Shown here piece after piece: positions 17,641-26,643 of a stretch of DNA of 64,000 bases. The stretch is from Mycolicibacterium celeriflavum. Its GTDB lineage: Bacteria; Actinomycetota; Actinomycetes; Mycobacteriales; Mycobacteriaceae. The stretch spans positions 4,898,001 to 4,962,000 of the forward strand of contig NZ_AP022591.1 of NCBI RefSeq assembly GCF_010731795.1, written 5' to 3'. Numbering within the stretch: position 1 is the first letter of the stretch; every line of letters starts with the position of its first letter. Position numbers and translations under genes: made by a program. The notes beneath the pieces are model-generated. The model was not told where the DNA came from. It ran no database searches and worked only from the letters and a program-made list of their open reading frames with translations.

Positions 17641-19245
17641 TCAGGTCCGCGCTGACACGGCGAGCCCAGCGCGGTAGCCGAACGCCATTGCGGGGCCGAT
17701 GGTTCCACCGGCACCGCCGTACGCCTTACCCGTCGCACCGGCCATCGCGTTGCCCGCAGCGAACAGCCCCGGGATCGCCGAACCGTTGACGTGCAGCACC
17801 CGGCCGTCGGAGTCGGTGCGAGGACCGCCCTTTGTCCCCATCGCACCGATCGACACCGGGACGGCGTAGTACGGCGGCGTGTCGATGGGGCCGAGCGTCC
17901 GAGCGGCCGCAGTGGGCGCCTTGTCGTCGCCCCAGTAGCCGTCGTAGGCGCTCGATCCGCGACCGAAATCGGGGTCGTCGTCGCGCGTGACGTTGTCGTT
18001 CCACACCCGCAGCGTGCGAGCCAATCCCTCCGGGTCGATGCCGGTCTTCTCGCCCAGCTCGGTCAGATCCTTCGACGGCGAGAACCACTCCGGCGCAGGG
18101 CCGTCCGGATCGATGCCGAGGAAGCCGTACTTCTTCAGGTGCAGCGAGTCGAACACGATCCACGCCGGATCGTTGGCGTAGCCGTGCCTCGGGTCGAGGT
18201 AGTGGAACGGCCCCGCCATCGAGTTGTACTCGCCGGCCTCGTTGAGGAACCGCTTGCCCGCCCGGTTGACGATGATGCTGCGCGGCCGCGTGCGTTCCAG
18301 TCGCACGCTGCGGCTGCGCGGCTGACCCTCAAACGTGTCGCCGGGTAGTTGAACAATCGGCACCCACCAGGCCTCGCCCATGTTGGCCAGGTCGGCGCCG
18401 TGCGCCATCGCCATCCGCAGGCCGTCGCCGGTGTTGTTGGGCGGCGACACCGGCCCGCGCATCGGCCCCCGCAGATAAGCCTCGACCAGCTTACGGTCCC
18501 ACTCGAACCCGCCGGTACCCAAGACGACGCCGCGGCGGGCACGAACGCTGAAATCATTGCCGTCCTGTGAGATTCGCACCCCGGTGATGCCCAGCGGGTC
18601 GGCGAGCAACTCGACGGCTCGCGCGCCGGTGCGAGGCGCGACACCGAGGTCCAACAGACCCTTCAGCAACCCGGCGATCAGGGCGGTGCCCGCGACGCAG
18701 TAGTCACCGGATTCGTCGTCCACCGAGGCGTGGATGCGTGCCCGGGTCTCCGCGTCGATGCCGACATTGCTGAAGTCCGCCGGAAACGACGTGATGCGGT
18801 CGCGCCACTCGCCGAGCCTGCCCAGGTCGAAAGGCTTGGCGTTGAGCGAGCGCCCGCCCGATGGTCGCCCGCCGGGCAACTCGGGCTTGTAATCCGGAAA
18901 CCCCTCAGCGACCTCGAATCGCAGATCACTGTGCGCCTCAACGAAATCGAGCATCTCGGGTCCCGTGCGCACGAAAGTCTCGACGAGGTCGTCATCCATG
19001 TAACCCAGTGACTGAGCGCGCAGATAGGCCATCGCGTCCTCGACGGTCAGTTCGCCGTCGGCGGCTCGGTCGTGCGCGGGAATCCAGATGATGCCGCCCG
19101 ACACCGCCGTCGTGCCGCCCACGGTCGCGGCCTTCTCGTAGATCTCCACCGAAGCGCCGTTGGCCGCCGCGCTGAGCGCGGAGGTCAGACCGGCTCCACC
19201 GCTGCCGAGGACGACCACATCGACGTCATGGTCCCAATCGGTCAT
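17641..19245 (-). CDS. KstD-like FAD-dependent dehydrogenase (first copy)
   Basis: 534-residue flavoprotein of the fumarate reductase/3-ketosteroid delta1-dehydrogenase family. The FAD-binding GSGGAG is at residues 14-19, followed by the EKAATVGGTTAVSGG segment. The second FAD half is GAMGTKGGPRTD with the C-terminal YGGAGGTIGPAMAFGY. Such enzymes remove two hydrogens next to a ring ketone. The ATG at 19245 follows GGAAGGAG. It lies 30 bases after the IclR gene on the same strand, so it is probably co-transcribed with and controlled by it. Steroid specificity is not shown. Confidence 0.85.
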   Translation of the reverse strand: MTDWDHDVDVVVLGSGGAGLTSALSAAANGASVEIYEKAATVGGTTAVSGGIIWIPAHDRAADGELTVEDAMAYLRAQSLGYMDDDLVETFVRTGPEMLDFVEAHSDLRFEVAEGFPDYKPELPGGRPSGGRSLNAKPFDLGRLGEWRDRITSFPADFSNVGIDAETRARIHASVDDESGDYCVAGTALIAGLLKGLLDLGVAPRTGARAVELLADPLGITGVRISQDGNDFSVRARRGVVLGTGGFEWDRKLVEAYLRGPMRGPVSPPNNTGDGLRMAMAHGADLANMGEAWWVPIVQLPGDTFEGQPRSRSVRLERTRPRSIIVNRAGKRFLNEAGEYNSMAGPFHYLDPRHGYANDPAWIVFDSLHLKKYGFLGIDPDGPAPEWFSPSKDLTELGEKTGIDPEGLARTLRVWNDNVTRDDDPDFGRGSSAYDGYWGDDKAPTAAARTLGPIDTPPYYAVPVSIGAMGTKGGPRTDSDGRVLHVNGSAIPGLFAAGNAMAGATGKAYGGAGGTIGPAMAFGYRAGLAVSART

Positions 19246-19275
19246 GTGCGCTGCTCCTTCCGGCTCACCGACCCT

Positions 19276-20001
19276 CTAGCTGAGGATCGCGGCTAATTCG
19301 TTGGCCGCCTTGATGACCGCGTCCCTGCCTTCCATCACGACATCCTCGCGGTGAGAGATGAGGTTGATGCAGGTCGGTGGCGCCGGTGGCTGCCGACGCA
19401 CGGGCACTGCGAGGCCGTAGGTGTTCGGCTCGACCTCGCCGTGCGTGATCACCCAGCCCCGCTCCCGGGTCAGGGGAACCAGATCCCGCTCGCCGGGGCG
19501 CGGCGGCATGCTCGCCAACAGCGCTATTCCGGCGGAACCGCGGTCCAGCGGGTAGCGGCTGCCTTCGTGAAACGACAGTTGGTAGAAGACGTTCGTCGGC
19601 ACGATGACGGCGATCGCGACCTGCTGATCACCTTCGGCGACGAGAAGCGACACCGTGCTTGCGAGTTCGTCGGCGAGCCCCCGCAGGGTGGCCAAGCTCA
19701 GCTGCCGCACGTTGTTGTCGAACGACGCCCCGAGCACCGCCAGCGCCGCGGCCGAGCGGTAGCGGCCGTCCTCACCCTTGGCCACCAACCGGAACTGGGA
19801 GAGCGTCGACAACAGCCGGTACGCGATGGTTCTGTGTACGCCGATGTCGTCGGCGACCTGCTGGGCGGTGAGCCCGGTGCGCGAGCTGGCAACCAGTTGC
19901 AGCGCGGCCAGGCCCCTGGCCAACGTCTGAGACCCGGGCGCACCGTTGGGCGCAGCGCTGATCGGCTCCGTCCCCTGTCGGGGCCGGCCCTGCGAAGCCA
20001 T
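19276..20001 (-). CDS. IclR-family transcription regulator
   Basis: 241-residue regulator with an N-terminal winged helix-turn-helix (TAQQVADDIGVHRTIAYRLL) and a C-terminal IclR effector domain, which usually binds small aromatic or organic acids. The ATG at 20001 after AAAGGGA is preferred to the one at 20022, which lacks a ribosome site. It is divergent from the long catabolic run starting at 20134 and is the natural local regulator of both directions. The intergenic space also holds the GAGAAT palindrome of the wider regulon. Confidence 0.88.
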   Translation of the reverse strand: MASQGRPRQGTEPISAAPNGAPGSQTLARGLAALQLVASSRTGLTAQQVADDIGVHRTIAYRLLSTLSQFRLVAKGEDGRYRSAAALAVLGASFDNNVRQLSLATLRGLADELASTVSLLVAEGDQQVAIAVIVPTNVFYQLSFHEGSRYPLDRGSAGIALLASMPPRPGERDLVPLTRERGWVITHGEVEPNTYGLAVPVRRQPPAPPTCINLISHREDVVMEGRDAVIKAANELAAILS

Positions 20002-20099
20002 GGCGTCCCTTTCCCTTGACATTGAGCAGTCACGAGAGTGATGCTCTAACTATAGTGCACGTGGATGTGCGATAAATGAGCAGAGTGCTTACAAATTAC

Positions 20100-20114
20100 G
20101 AGAATTCGATTCTC
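20100..20114. promoter_or_regulatory. Palindromic operator GAGAAT-TCG-ATTCTC
   Basis: Perfect copy extended by C and G on the outside (17 bp in all), 19 bases before the GTG of the hydrolase at 20134. It lies close to the start of the longest catabolic run in the window. TATAGT near 20051 on the other side may belong to the IclR promoter region. Confidence 0.8.
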
Positions 20115-20133
20115 GCAGTCAAGAGAGGTAAGC

Positions 20134-21003
20134 GTGCCTGAAGCGGAGTTCGAGAGCGTCTGGAGCGACCTTCAGGGCGTCACGTTCTCGCAGGGCTACC
20201 TCGACGCCGGCGGCGTTCGCACCCGCTATCTGCACGCCGGTGACACCGACAAGCCGGTGCTCGTATTCCTGCACGGTTCCGGGGGGCACGCCGAGGCCTA
20301 TGTGCGCAATCTCGAAGCGCACGCCGAACGCTTCTCGGTCTGGTCGATCGACATGCTCGGCCACGGTTACACAGACAAACCCGGTCACCCGCTGGAAATC
20401 GGTCACTACGTCGCGCATCTGATTTCGTTCCTCGACGCGGTCGGCGCACAGCGCGCCCACATCAGCGGCGAGTCGCTCGGCGGCTGGGTCGCCGCACGCG
20501 CCGCGGTCGACCACCCCGAGCGACTTGACCGGTTGGTGCTCAACACCGCAGGCGGCTCGCAGGCCGATCCGGAGGTCATGAAGCGGATCATCACCTTGTC
20601 GATGGCCGCTGCCGAAGATCCGACCTGGGCGACCGTGCAGGCCCGGATCAAATGGTTGATGGCCGACAAGTCAAAGGATTACGACGACATTGTGGCGAGC
20701 CGCCAGCGCGTGTACCGACAACCGGGCTTCGTGTCGGCGATGCGCGACATCATGGCCCTGCAGGATCCGCAGATCCGTGCGCGCAACCTTCTGGGACCCG
20801 ATGAGTACGGGTCCATCACCGCGCCGACGTTGGTGGTGTGGACCAGTGACGATCCCACGGCCGACGTCGCCGAGGGGCGGCGGATCGCGTCGATGATCCC
20901 GGGCGCCCGCTTCGAGGTGATGCCGGGCTGCGGTCACTGGCCCCAGTACGAGGACCCGAAGACGTTCAATCGCCTGCACCTCGACTTCCTGTTGGGGAAG
21001 TGA
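20134..21003 (+). CDS. Alpha/beta hydrolase, MhpC/HsaD-like meta-cleavage product hydrolase
   Basis: 289-residue serine hydrolase. The oxyanion HGSGG is at 47-51, the nucleophile Ser114 in GESLGG and the catalytic His in GCGHWPQYE near the C-terminus. Neighbouring genes encode an MhpA-like hydroxylase and an MhpB-like dioxygenase, so the expected role is C-C bond hydrolysis of the ring-cleavage product. GTG start after AGAGAGG. Its stop overlaps the hydroxylase ATG by one base. Promoter control by IclR and the GAGAAT site is likely. Confidence 0.86.
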   Translation: MPEAEFESVWSDLQGVTFSQGYLDAGGVRTRYLHAGDTDKPVLVFLHGSGGHAEAYVRNLEAHAERFSVWSIDMLGHGYTDKPGHPLEIGHYVAHLISFLDAVGAQRAHISGESLGGWVAARAAVDHPERLDRLVLNTAGGSQADPEVMKRIITLSMAAAEDPTWATVQARIKWLMADKSKDYDDIVASRQRVYRQPGFVSAMRDIMALQDPQIRARNLLGPDEYGSITAPTLVVWTSDDPTADVAEGRRIASMIPGARFEVMPGCGHWPQYEDPKTFNRLHLDFLLGK

Positions 21004-22682
21004 TGGCCGAGCAGGTTGATGTCCTCATCGTCGGCGCAGGTCCGTCCGGCCTGACGCTGGCCAACATCCTTGGACTGCATGGCGTTCGGACGCTGGTCGT
21101 CGAAGAGCGGGCCACGCTCATCGACTACCCGCGCGGCGTCGGTCTCGACGACGAGGCGCTGCGCACATTTCAGTCCATCGGTCTTGTCGAGCGGGTGCTG
21201 CCGCACACCGTGCCCAACCAGATCCTGCGGTTCTTCGATGCCAAGCGACGGCTGCTGGCCGAGATGGCGCCACCGGATGCGCGGTTCGGCTGGCCCAAAC
21301 GCAATGGCTTCGTACAACCGATGGTCGACGCCGAGTTGTACGGCGGTCTAGACCGTTTCGAGCATGTCGAGGTCCGGTTCGAGCACCGCATGGAGGCGTG
21401 TGTCGAGACCGACGACGCGGTGACGGTTCGGTTCGCCGGCGGACAGAAGCCCGTGACGGCCCGGTACGTGGTCGGTTGCGACGGTGGCCGCAGCGCGACC
21501 CGGCGGTTGATGGGTGTCTCGTTCGACGGCACCACCTCGTCGACGCGCTGGCTGGTGGTCGACGTCGCCAACGACCCGCTGGGCCATCCGAACAGCGAGG
21601 TCGGCGCGGATCCGGTGCGACCCTATGTGTCGATCTCGATCGCCCACGGCATCCGCCGCTTCGAGTTCATGATCCACCCGGACGAGACCGACGAACAGGC
21701 CGACGACCCGGCGTTCGTCAAAAAGATGCTTGCGCAACGGGTCCCGCATCCCGAACAGGTCGACATGATCCGGCACCGGGTGTACACGCATCATTCGCGG
21801 ATCGCGAGCTCCTTCCGCACGGGTCGGCTGCTGTTGGCCGGCGACGCTGCCCACCTGATGCCGGTGTGGCAGGGACAGGGCTACAACAGCGGCATCCGGG
21901 ATGCGGCCAACCTCGGTTGGAAACTCGCCGCGGTGGTGACCGGGCAAGCCGATGCCGCCCTGCTGGACACCTACGACGTCGAGCGCCGCAAGCACGCGAG
22001 AGCGATGATCGACCTCTCAACGCTGGTGGGCCGGGTCATTTCGCCGACGAACCGGCGGGTCGCCGCACTACGCGACCGTGTCATCCACGCTGCGTCGGTC
22101 GTGCCCACGTTGAAGCGCTACATCCTGGAGATGCGGTTCAAGCCGATGCCGCGCTACAGAGAAGGCGCGGTCGTCCATGCCGGCGAGGACAATTCGCCCA
22201 CCGGCACGCTGTTCATCCAGCCCCGGGTCGACACGCGCGCCGCGCAGAACGTGTTGCTCGACGATGTACTGGGCCCTGGCTTCGCCGTGCTGTGCTGGAG
22301 CAACAATCTGCGGGCTGTTCTCGGCGACAAGGCTTTCAACCGGTGGAAGGCGCTTGGCGCGACATTCATCGAAGCACGCCCGATGACGCAGCTGCACTGG
22401 CTGGGTCACGACGACGCCGATGTGACGGTGGTCGGCGACAAGACCGGCGCCTTGAAATCGTGGTTCGACACCTATACCGACTCGGTGCTGTTCCTGCGCC
22501 CCGACCGCTGCATCGCCGGTGCCTGCATCGCCCAGCGCGCCGCCGAAGTCAGCGAGTCGATCTTCGACATCCTTTGCCTGACCCAGGAAGGAGGCTCTGG
22601 TTCTCATGGGCACACTGGCCCTGTGCTGCATGTCGCACAGCCCGCTACTGAACCTTCCGGGACCGTCACGGGGACTCCTTGA
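21003..22682 (+). CDS. mhpA: MhpA-like FAD aromatic hydroxylase
   Basis: 559-residue class A flavoprotein monooxygenase related to 3-(3-hydroxyphenyl)propionate hydroxylase. Motifs are GAGPSG near residue 12, the CDGGRS (DG) motif near 160, and LLLAGDAAHLMPVWQGQG (GD motif) near 275. It should ortho-hydroxylate a phenol with NAD(P)H and O2 to give a catechol for the next enzyme. The last 26 codons overlap the dioxygenase gene by 77 bases; this tail (after LCLTQEG) looks like a late extension without family similarity. Confidence 0.87.
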   Translation: MAEQVDVLIVGAGPSGLTLANILGLHGVRTLVVEERATLIDYPRGVGLDDEALRTFQSIGLVERVLPHTVPNQILRFFDAKRRLLAEMAPPDARFGWPKRNGFVQPMVDAELYGGLDRFEHVEVRFEHRMEACVETDDAVTVRFAGGQKPVTARYVVGCDGGRSATRRLMGVSFDGTTSSTRWLVVDVANDPLGHPNSEVGADPVRPYVSISIAHGIRRFEFMIHPDETDEQADDPAFVKKMLAQRVPHPEQVDMIRHRVYTHHSRIASSFRTGRLLLAGDAAHLMPVWQGQGYNSGIRDAANLGWKLAAVVTGQADAALLDTYDVERRKHARAMIDLSTLVGRVISPTNRRVAALRDRVIHAASVVPTLKRYILEMRFKPMPRYREGAVVHAGEDNSPTGTLFIQPRVDTRAAQNVLLDDVLGPGFAVLCWSNNLRAVLGDKAFNRWKALGATFIEARPMTQLHWLGHDDADVTVVGDKTGALKSWFDTYTDSVLFLRPDRCIAGACIAQRAAEVSESIFDILCLTQEGGSGSHGHTGPVLHVAQPATEPSGTVTGTP

Positions 22683-23550
22683 CGACGTCGAGGCCGCGCT
22701 GGCCGAGGCACGCCGGTTCGTCAGCGACTACGACCCCGACCTCGTCGTCGTCTTCTCTCCGGACCACTACAACGGGTTCTTCTACCGGACGATGCCGCCG
22801 TTCTGCATCGGGACGGCGGCCCAGGGCGTCGGTGACTACGGCACCCACTCCGGTGCTCTGAATGTGCCCGCAGACGTCGCGACCGACTGTGCCCGAGCGG
22901 TTCTCGAGTCGGGTATCGATGTCGCGATCTCGGCCAGCATGGACGTCGACCACGGAACGGTTCAGCCGCTGCAGAACCTGTTCGGCGATGCAACGGCACG
23001 GCCGATGATCCCCGTCTTCATCAACTCGGTGGCCACCCCACTCGGGCCGGTGCGCCGCGTTCGTGCGCTCGGCACTGCGATCGGCACCTTCCTCGCGACC
23101 CTCGACAAGCGGGTGCTCATCCTCGGATCCGGTGGGCTGTCCCACGATCCGCCGGTGCCGACGCTGGCCACCGCCCCGCCCGCGGCGCTCGAACGAATCG
23201 TGCACGGCACGCCGATGACCCCGGAGCAGCGGCAGGCTCGCCAGGTCGCCGTGATGGACGCCGCCAAGGCGTTCGCAGACGGGGACAGCCCGTTGCAGCC
23301 CCTGAATCCCGATTGGGACGCCGCGTTCCTCGAGGTGATCGACGGCAACCGACTCGCCGAGGTGGACGGCTGGTCGAACGACTGGATCGAGCGCGAGGCC
23401 GGCCATTCGGCACACGAAATCCGCACATGGATCGCGGCTTTCGCCGCACTCACCGCCCACGGCCCGTACCGGACCGAGCAGCGGTTCTACCGGGCGGCGC
23501 CGGAGTTGATCGCAGGATTCGCAATCAGGACGGCGGTACTGGATGTCTGA
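22606..23550 (+). CDS. mhpB: MhpB-like class III extradiol dioxygenase
   Basis: 314-residue LigB-superfamily iron dioxygenase, like 2,3-dihydroxyphenylpropionate 1,2-dioxygenase. The N-terminus GTLALCCMSHSPLL and the active-site His116 (MDVDHG) and His180 (GGLSHDPP) match the two conserved histidines of MhpB. It opens a catechol ring by meta-cleavage, upstream of the hydrolase at 20134. GAAGGAGG precedes the ATG inside the hydroxylase gene. The native substrate is unknown; the context suggests a ring made by the KstD-like enzymes. Confidence 0.9.
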   Translation: MGTLALCCMSHSPLLNLPGPSRGLLDDVEAALAEARRFVSDYDPDLVVVFSPDHYNGFFYRTMPPFCIGTAAQGVGDYGTHSGALNVPADVATDCARAVLESGIDVAISASMDVDHGTVQPLQNLFGDATARPMIPVFINSVATPLGPVRRVRALGTAIGTFLATLDKRVLILGSGGLSHDPPVPTLATAPPAALERIVHGTPMTPEQRQARQVAVMDAAKAFADGDSPLQPLNPDWDAAFLEVIDGNRLAEVDGWSNDWIEREAGHSAHEIRTWIAAFAALTAHGPYRTEQRFYRAAPELIAGFAIRTAVLDV

Positions 23551-25312
23551 GAATTTCGACCACGTCGTCGACGTGCTCGTCGTCGGCTCCGGCGGTGGCG
23601 GAATGACCGCGGCACTGGCCGCCGACGCGTTCGGCCTGGACACCCTGGTGGTCGAGAAGGCCGCACACTTCGGTGGCTCCACCGCATTGTCCGGCGGCGG
23701 TATCTGGGTGCCCGGCGCACCGGCGCAGCGCAAGGCGGGTTACGTCCCGGACCCCGACGGTGTCGTCGAATACCTGCGCCGGATCACCGGCGGGCTGGTC
23801 AGCGACGCGCGACTGCGCCAGTACGTCGACGCCGCACCGGAGATGATGGAGTTCCTCGAAAAGCTCAGCCCGTGGTTCGAATTCGTCTGGAAGCCCGGCT
23901 ATGCCGACTATTACCCGGAACTGCCGGGCGGCTCCGAGCAGGGCAGCACGATCAACGTGCCCGCCATCGACCTGCGCAAGCTGGGTGACGAGGAGAACCA
24001 CCTGCTGCAACCGCTTGCGCTGGCGCCGAAGGGAATCTGGTTCGCGCCAAAGGATCTCCGGCTGTTCTATCAGGTTCGCCAGAACTGGCGGGGCAAAGCG
24101 GTGCTGGTCAAATTGATCTGGCGGATGTTTCGCGCGCGGGTGTTCGGCGACCGGATGGCGGCCATCGGCCAGTCACTCGCGGCAAGGATGCGGCTGGCGC
24201 TGCGGCAGCAGGACATCCCGCTGTGGCTCAACTCCCCGATGACCGAATTGATCACCGACGTCGACGGGACCGTGACCGGCGCGGTGGTGGAGCGCGACGG
24301 TCGCCCGCAGCGCATCGCGGCCCGCCACGGCGTGATCCTGGCCGCCGGCGGGTTCGACCATGACATGGAATGGCGCCGGGAACATCTGCCGGTGCTGGAA
24401 AAGGACTGGAGCTTCGGCAATCCGGCCGCCATGGGTGACGCGATCCGGGCCGGGGAGAAGGTTGGCGGCTCAACTGATCTGCTCGACGAGGCGTGGTGGT
24501 TCCCTGCGATCTGTTGGCCAGACGGCCGGTTGCAGTTCATGCTCAACGAACGCATGATGCCGTCGCAGTTCGTCGTCAACGGAGAGGGCAAGCGGTTCAT
24601 CAACGAGGCCGCCCCCTACATGGATTTCGCACACGCGATGATCGAAGGACAGAACGCCGGGATCACGCACATTCCGTGCTGGTTGATCACCGACATCCGG
24701 TCGTTCCACCGCTATGTGGTCGCCGGGCACCTCCCGATTCCCAGGGTGCCGTTCGCGCCCGTGCCCACCGGCCGCAAGCTACCCAAGGCGTGGCTGGAGT
24801 CCGGTGTCGTACACGAGGGCGGCAGCTTCGAGGAACTCGCGGGCAAGATCGGCGTCCCGCCGGCGCAACTCCGTCAGACCGCCGAGCGCTTCAACGAACT
24901 GGCGCGCAACGGCCACGACGACGACTTCAACCGCGGCGACTCCGCCTATGACAACTACTACGGCGACCCGACGCTGGCGAACCCGAACCTGCACCCGCTC
25001 GGCAAGCCGCCGTACTACGCGTTCCAGATCATCCTCGGCGACCTCGGCACCTCCGGCGGCCTGCGCACCGATGAGCACGCCAGGGTGCTACGCGTCGACG
25101 ACAGCATCGTCAAAGGCCTTTACGCAGTGGGCAATACATCGGCTGCGGTGATGGGCCGCAGCTACGCGGGCGCCGGTGCGACCATCGGCCCCGCCATGAC
25201 CTTCGGCTATGTCGCGGCCAAGCACATCGCCGAGCAGCTGTCCGACTCCGACATCCCGGCCGGCACCAGTACCGATTCGACACTCGATACACATCGGAAG
25301 GTAACCAGATGA
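23543..25312 (+). CDS. KstD-like FAD-dependent dehydrogenase (second copy)
   Basis: 589-residue flavoprotein of the 3-ketosteroid dehydrogenase family, longer than the paralog at 17641. GSGGGG starts at residue 15, followed by EKAAHFGGSTALSGGG, and the C-terminal domain ends with SYAGAGATIGPAMTFGY. GDLGTSGGLRTD marks the second FAD contact. It overlaps the dioxygenase by 8 bases and the LLM gene by 4, so it is firmly in the ring-cleavage operon. A role in ring desaturation or aromatisation before hydroxylation is an inference from this order. Confidence 0.86.
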   Translation: MSENFDHVVDVLVVGSGGGGMTAALAADAFGLDTLVVEKAAHFGGSTALSGGGIWVPGAPAQRKAGYVPDPDGVVEYLRRITGGLVSDARLRQYVDAAPEMMEFLEKLSPWFEFVWKPGYADYYPELPGGSEQGSTINVPAIDLRKLGDEENHLLQPLALAPKGIWFAPKDLRLFYQVRQNWRGKAVLVKLIWRMFRARVFGDRMAAIGQSLAARMRLALRQQDIPLWLNSPMTELITDVDGTVTGAVVERDGRPQRIAARHGVILAAGGFDHDMEWRREHLPVLEKDWSFGNPAAMGDAIRAGEKVGGSTDLLDEAWWFPAICWPDGRLQFMLNERMMPSQFVVNGEGKRFINEAAPYMDFAHAMIEGQNAGITHIPCWLITDIRSFHRYVVAGHLPIPRVPFAPVPTGRKLPKAWLESGVVHEGGSFEELAGKIGVPPAQLRQTAERFNELARNGHDDDFNRGDSAYDNYYGDPTLANPNLHPLGKPPYYAFQIILGDLGTSGGLRTDEHARVLRVDDSIVKGLYAVGNTSAAVMGRSYAGAGATIGPAMTFGYVAAKHIAEQLSDSDIPAGTSTDSTLDTHRKVTR

Positions 25313-26640
25313 AGATCTCGCTGTTCTACGAATTCCCGCTGCCTCGGCCGTGGAGCGAAGACGACGAGCACAAGCTTTTCCAGGACGGTCTCGATGAGGT
25401 CGAGCTGGCGGACAAGGCCGGTTTCTCGACCGTGTGGCTGACCGAGCACCACTTCCTCGAGGAGTACTGCCACTCCACCGCACCGGAGATCTTCCTGTCC
25501 GCGGCCAGTCAGCGGACCGAGAACATCCGCCTCGGATTCGGCATCATGCACCTACCGCCGGTCGTCAACCATCCCGCCCGCGTCGCCGAGCGAATCGCGA
25601 CACTCGACCTGATCTCCAACGGCCGCGTGGAGTTCGGCACGGGTGAGTCGTCGTCGGTCGGCGAACTGGGGGGCTTCGGCGTCGACCCCGCCGACAAGCG
25701 TGCGATGTGGGAAGAGGCCCTGGAGGTTTCGATCCGCTGCATGACCGAGGAGCCGTTCAGCGGGTTCAAGGGGCAGCACATCGAGATGCCGCCGCGCAAC
25801 GTCGTACCCAAACCGCTGCAGAAGCCGCACCCGCCGGTGTGGGTGGCCTGTACGCGGCCGGCATCGGTCGCCATGGCCGCGCAGAAAGGCCTCGGCGCAT
25901 TGAGTTTCGCCTACACCGGGCCCGGTCCGCTGACCGAGCGGGTGAACGGCTACTACAAGGAGTTCGAGGAGAACGGTGCGCCCGTCACACCTCAGATGAA
26001 CCCGAACATTCTCGCCATCGGCGGTGACCTGTCGATGATGGTGGCTCCCACCGACGAACAGGCCATCGACCGGCTCGGCAAGGGCGGTGGCTTCTTCGCA
26101 TTCGGCATCATGCACTACTACATGACCGGTATGCACACGCCTGGCCGGACCGGAGTGTGGAAGCGCCATCTCGAGGAGATCGAGAAGGATCCGAGCATCG
26201 TCTACGGACCCGACCGCGGGCCGATCGGCAGTCCGGAGACCGTGCGAAACTTCCTGCGCGGCTACGAGGAAAGCGGCGTCGACGAGCTGATCCTGCTGCT
26301 GACGCCCCGCCGCCACGACGAGACGATGGAATCCATCGAGTTGATGGGCAAAGAGGTGTTGCCCGAGTTCATCGAGCGCGACGAGAAGGCCCAGGCGGAA
26401 AAGGCCAAGCGGCTCGAGCCGATCATGGAAAAAGTGGAGGCTCGCCGGCCGGCATCGCAAGCCCCCTTCTTCGACGAGAGCTACGCGTTCGGCGGCCTGC
26501 CCACCGGACGCCAGAACTACACCGCCAACGAGGTCTCCCTGGCGATGGACGAGATGAACGCCGGCATCGAGGCTGCTGCGGCGAAACTCAAGTCAGGAGA
26601 AGGATGGACGAGCCGCAATCCGACCGTCGACCAAAAGTGA
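25309..26640 (+). CDS. Bacterial luciferase-like flavin monooxygenase
   Basis: 443-residue LLM-class protein, closer to FMN-dependent monooxygenases than to the F420 group. It has the LTEHHFLEEY and GRVEFGTGESSS segments and a charged helical C-terminal extension of about 70 residues. Such enzymes need FMNH2 from a partner; the flavodoxin-fold FMN reductase at 28490 in the same run is a natural candidate. A Baeyer-Villiger or hydroxylation step is plausible. The ATG overlaps the previous stop (ATGA). Confidence 0.82.
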   Translation: MKISLFYEFPLPRPWSEDDEHKLFQDGLDEVELADKAGFSTVWLTEHHFLEEYCHSTAPEIFLSAASQRTENIRLGFGIMHLPPVVNHPARVAERIATLDLISNGRVEFGTGESSSVGELGGFGVDPADKRAMWEEALEVSIRCMTEEPFSGFKGQHIEMPPRNVVPKPLQKPHPPVWVACTRPASVAMAAQKGLGALSFAYTGPGPLTERVNGYYKEFEENGAPVTPQMNPNILAIGGDLSMMVAPTDEQAIDRLGKGGGFFAFGIMHYYMTGMHTPGRTGVWKRHLEEIEKDPSIVYGPDRGPIGSPETVRNFLRGYEESGVDELILLLTPRRHDETMESIELMGKEVLPEFIERDEKAQAEKAKRLEPIMEKVEARRPASQAPFFDESYAFGGLPTGRQNYTANEVSLAMDEMNAGIEAAAAKLKSGEGWTSRNPTVDQK

Positions 26641-26643
26641 GCC

